IMG/VR virus record: IMGVR_UViG_3300025168_000112
Location: 1 to 54,566 of that record
Source: a virus
Reading direction: 5' to 3' (one strand)
Length of the DNA: 54,566 nt
Part shown: one piece after another, positions 54,024-54,566 of the stretch
Position numbering within the stretch: the stretch's first letter is position 1
How the letters are laid out: every line of letters begins with the position of its first letter
Notes under the pieces: generated by a model
Seen by the model: the letters and a program-made list of their open reading frames with translations, nothing else
Databases searched by the model: none
What the model was told of the DNA's origin: nothing
Translations under genes and position numbers: made by a program

Positions 54024-54433
54024 AAGTCTTTATACTCTTCTCTAGCATCAAACGATGGGCAAGCTTTTTTAGCAACGTCCCTATGCCCAATTATTTGTGC
54101 TTGAGGGTATCTATCTTTAAGATCTTCTAAAATACACTTTAAAGTTTCTTTTTGCCCTTCTGTTCTAGTGTCTTTAGGTTCTAGGTTCTCATCTACTCCT
54201 CCTACATAGCACACACCCACAGAGTTTTTATTAAATCCTTTGGCATGCGCTCCTTGCATATACTCTTTCCGGCCTTCTTCTAAAGTTCCGTTCAAAGTTA
54301 CAATCCAATGATAGCCTATATCATTCCATTTTCTTTCATCTACGTGCCATCTTCTTATTTCTTCAACACCCACATCTCTACCTTCAGGTGTAGCAGTACA
54401 ATGTATTATAATCTTATTAATCTGTCTTGACAT
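54020..54433 (-). CDS. Endolysin: N-acetylmuramoyl-L-alanine amidase, T7-lysozyme type, 137 residues
   Basis: Cleaves the amide bond between muramic acid and L-Ala in peptidoglycan. Zinc ligands His11 (IIIHCTA), His117 (GHRDV) and Cys125 (KKACPS) and catalytic Tyr41 and Lys123 are all visible. Spacings (117 to 125, 123 to 125) equal those of T7 lysozyme (His122, Lys128, Cys130). A second conserved His63 (GAHAKGFN) is also in place. It lacks a signal peptide, so a holin is needed. I start it at the ATG at 54433 (MSRQINKIII). A TTG eight codons upstream is unneeded and lies inside the end of the previous gene. Confidence 0.9.
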   Translation of the reverse strand: MSRQINKIIIHCTATPEGRDVGVEEIRRWHVDERKWNDIGYHWIVTLNGTLEEGRKEYMQGAHAKGFNKNSVGVCYVGGVDENLEPKDTRTEGQKETLKCILEDLKDRYPQAQIIGHRDVAKKACPSFDAREEYKDL

Positions 54434-54443
54434 TGTATTTATT

Positions 54444-54566
54444 TTATTCAAATCCAAAAAACTTCTTTATACGAGTCCACCTACTATCTGCAGGTGCATC
54501 AGGGTCCCATTCTGCACTGTTTAAAATCTTTCTCATCTCTGCATGCGTGTAGGGACCAGTCTTACT
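54444..54566 (-). CDS. C-terminal end of an unknown gene (partial)
   Basis: An open frame enters from the right edge and stops at TAA (54444), 10 bp before the amidase start. The visible 40 residues are mixed in charge with three Trp or Phe clusters: 'AEMRKILNSAEWDPDAPADS' and 'RWTRIKKFFGFE'. The basic aromatic end could be amphipathic. It precedes the lysis cassette in the same direction. Too short to name. Confidence 0.6.
   Translation of the reverse strand, partial: SKTGPYTHAEMRKILNSAEWDPDAPADSRWTRIKKFFGFE

Noticed and set aside
54434-54457. TTG start eight codons upstream for the amidase
   Set aside because: The ATG at 54433 gives the usual N-terminus of T7-type amidases, while the TTG lies inside the end of the upstream gene.
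1-54566. tRNA genes, CRISPR arrays, insertion sequences, integrase
   Set aside because: Gaps between genes are all 132 bp or shorter and none shows a cloverleaf, regular repeats or terminal inverted repeats; no transposase or integrase motif was seen.

Overview
The window is 54.6 kb of a low-GC, tailed double-stranded DNA phage, most likely a crAss-like phage (order Crassvirales) infecting a member of the Bacteroidota, probably a flavobacterium. The evidence for this is the combination and order of genes on the minus strand: HU/IHF-like protein, TerL, portal, scaffold-like protein, crAss-type major capsid protein, P22 gp4-like ring protein, a huge tail 'muzzle' protein, cargo-like proteins, and a giant protein with a DxDxD RNA-polymerase motif. 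Genes lack Shine-Dalgarno sequences and have A/T-rich leaders, as is usual for Bacteroidota. A fibre protein carries repeats typical of Bacteroidota surface proteins (GCxDPxAxNxxP and SprB-like). TAA, TGA and TAG are all used as stops, so the code looks standard, unlike some recoded crAss-like phages.

Layout, read right to left along the minus strand. 53.3-54.6 kb: the 3' end of an unknown gene, then a lysis cassette (T7-lysozyme-type amidase and two overlapping one-membrane-span proteins). 52.5-53.3 kb: the only plus-strand gene, a DEDDy 3'-5' exonuclease with a C-terminal zinc ribbon. It is separated from the structural genes by a 132-bp divergent promoter region. 50.5-52.3 kb: seven small, overlapping genes (GroES-like, winged-helix, Cys-rich, HU/IHF-like, possible small terminase). 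39.1-50.5 kb: packaging and head (TerL, portal, a virion peptidoglycan hydrolase, scaffold-like protein, major capsid protein), ending in a terminator. 35.4-39.0 kb: head/connector structural genes, ending in a second strong terminator just after a putative decoration protein. 28.6-35.4 kb: fibres and small structural proteins. 21.2-28.6 kb: ring proteins and muzzle. 1-21.2 kb: four very large proteins that probably travel inside the virion. These are two cargo-like proteins, a 4326-residue protein with a zincin HExxH motif and an RNA-polymerase DFDID motif, and a protein cut by the left edge that contains a RecB-type PD-(D/E)XK nuclease.

How the genes fit together: HU-like protein, TerL and portal package DNA into a scaffold-assembled capsid. 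Ring proteins and muzzle form a short tail carrying fibres. The hydrolase opens the cell wall, and the cargo proteins, including a virion RNA polymerase, are delivered with the genome to transcribe early genes. Amidase and the membrane proteins release progeny. Functions resting on position or on remembered family resemblance are marked as inference; no database search was run. No gene-free stretch longer than 132 bp exists, and I saw no tRNA, CRISPR array or insertion sequence.
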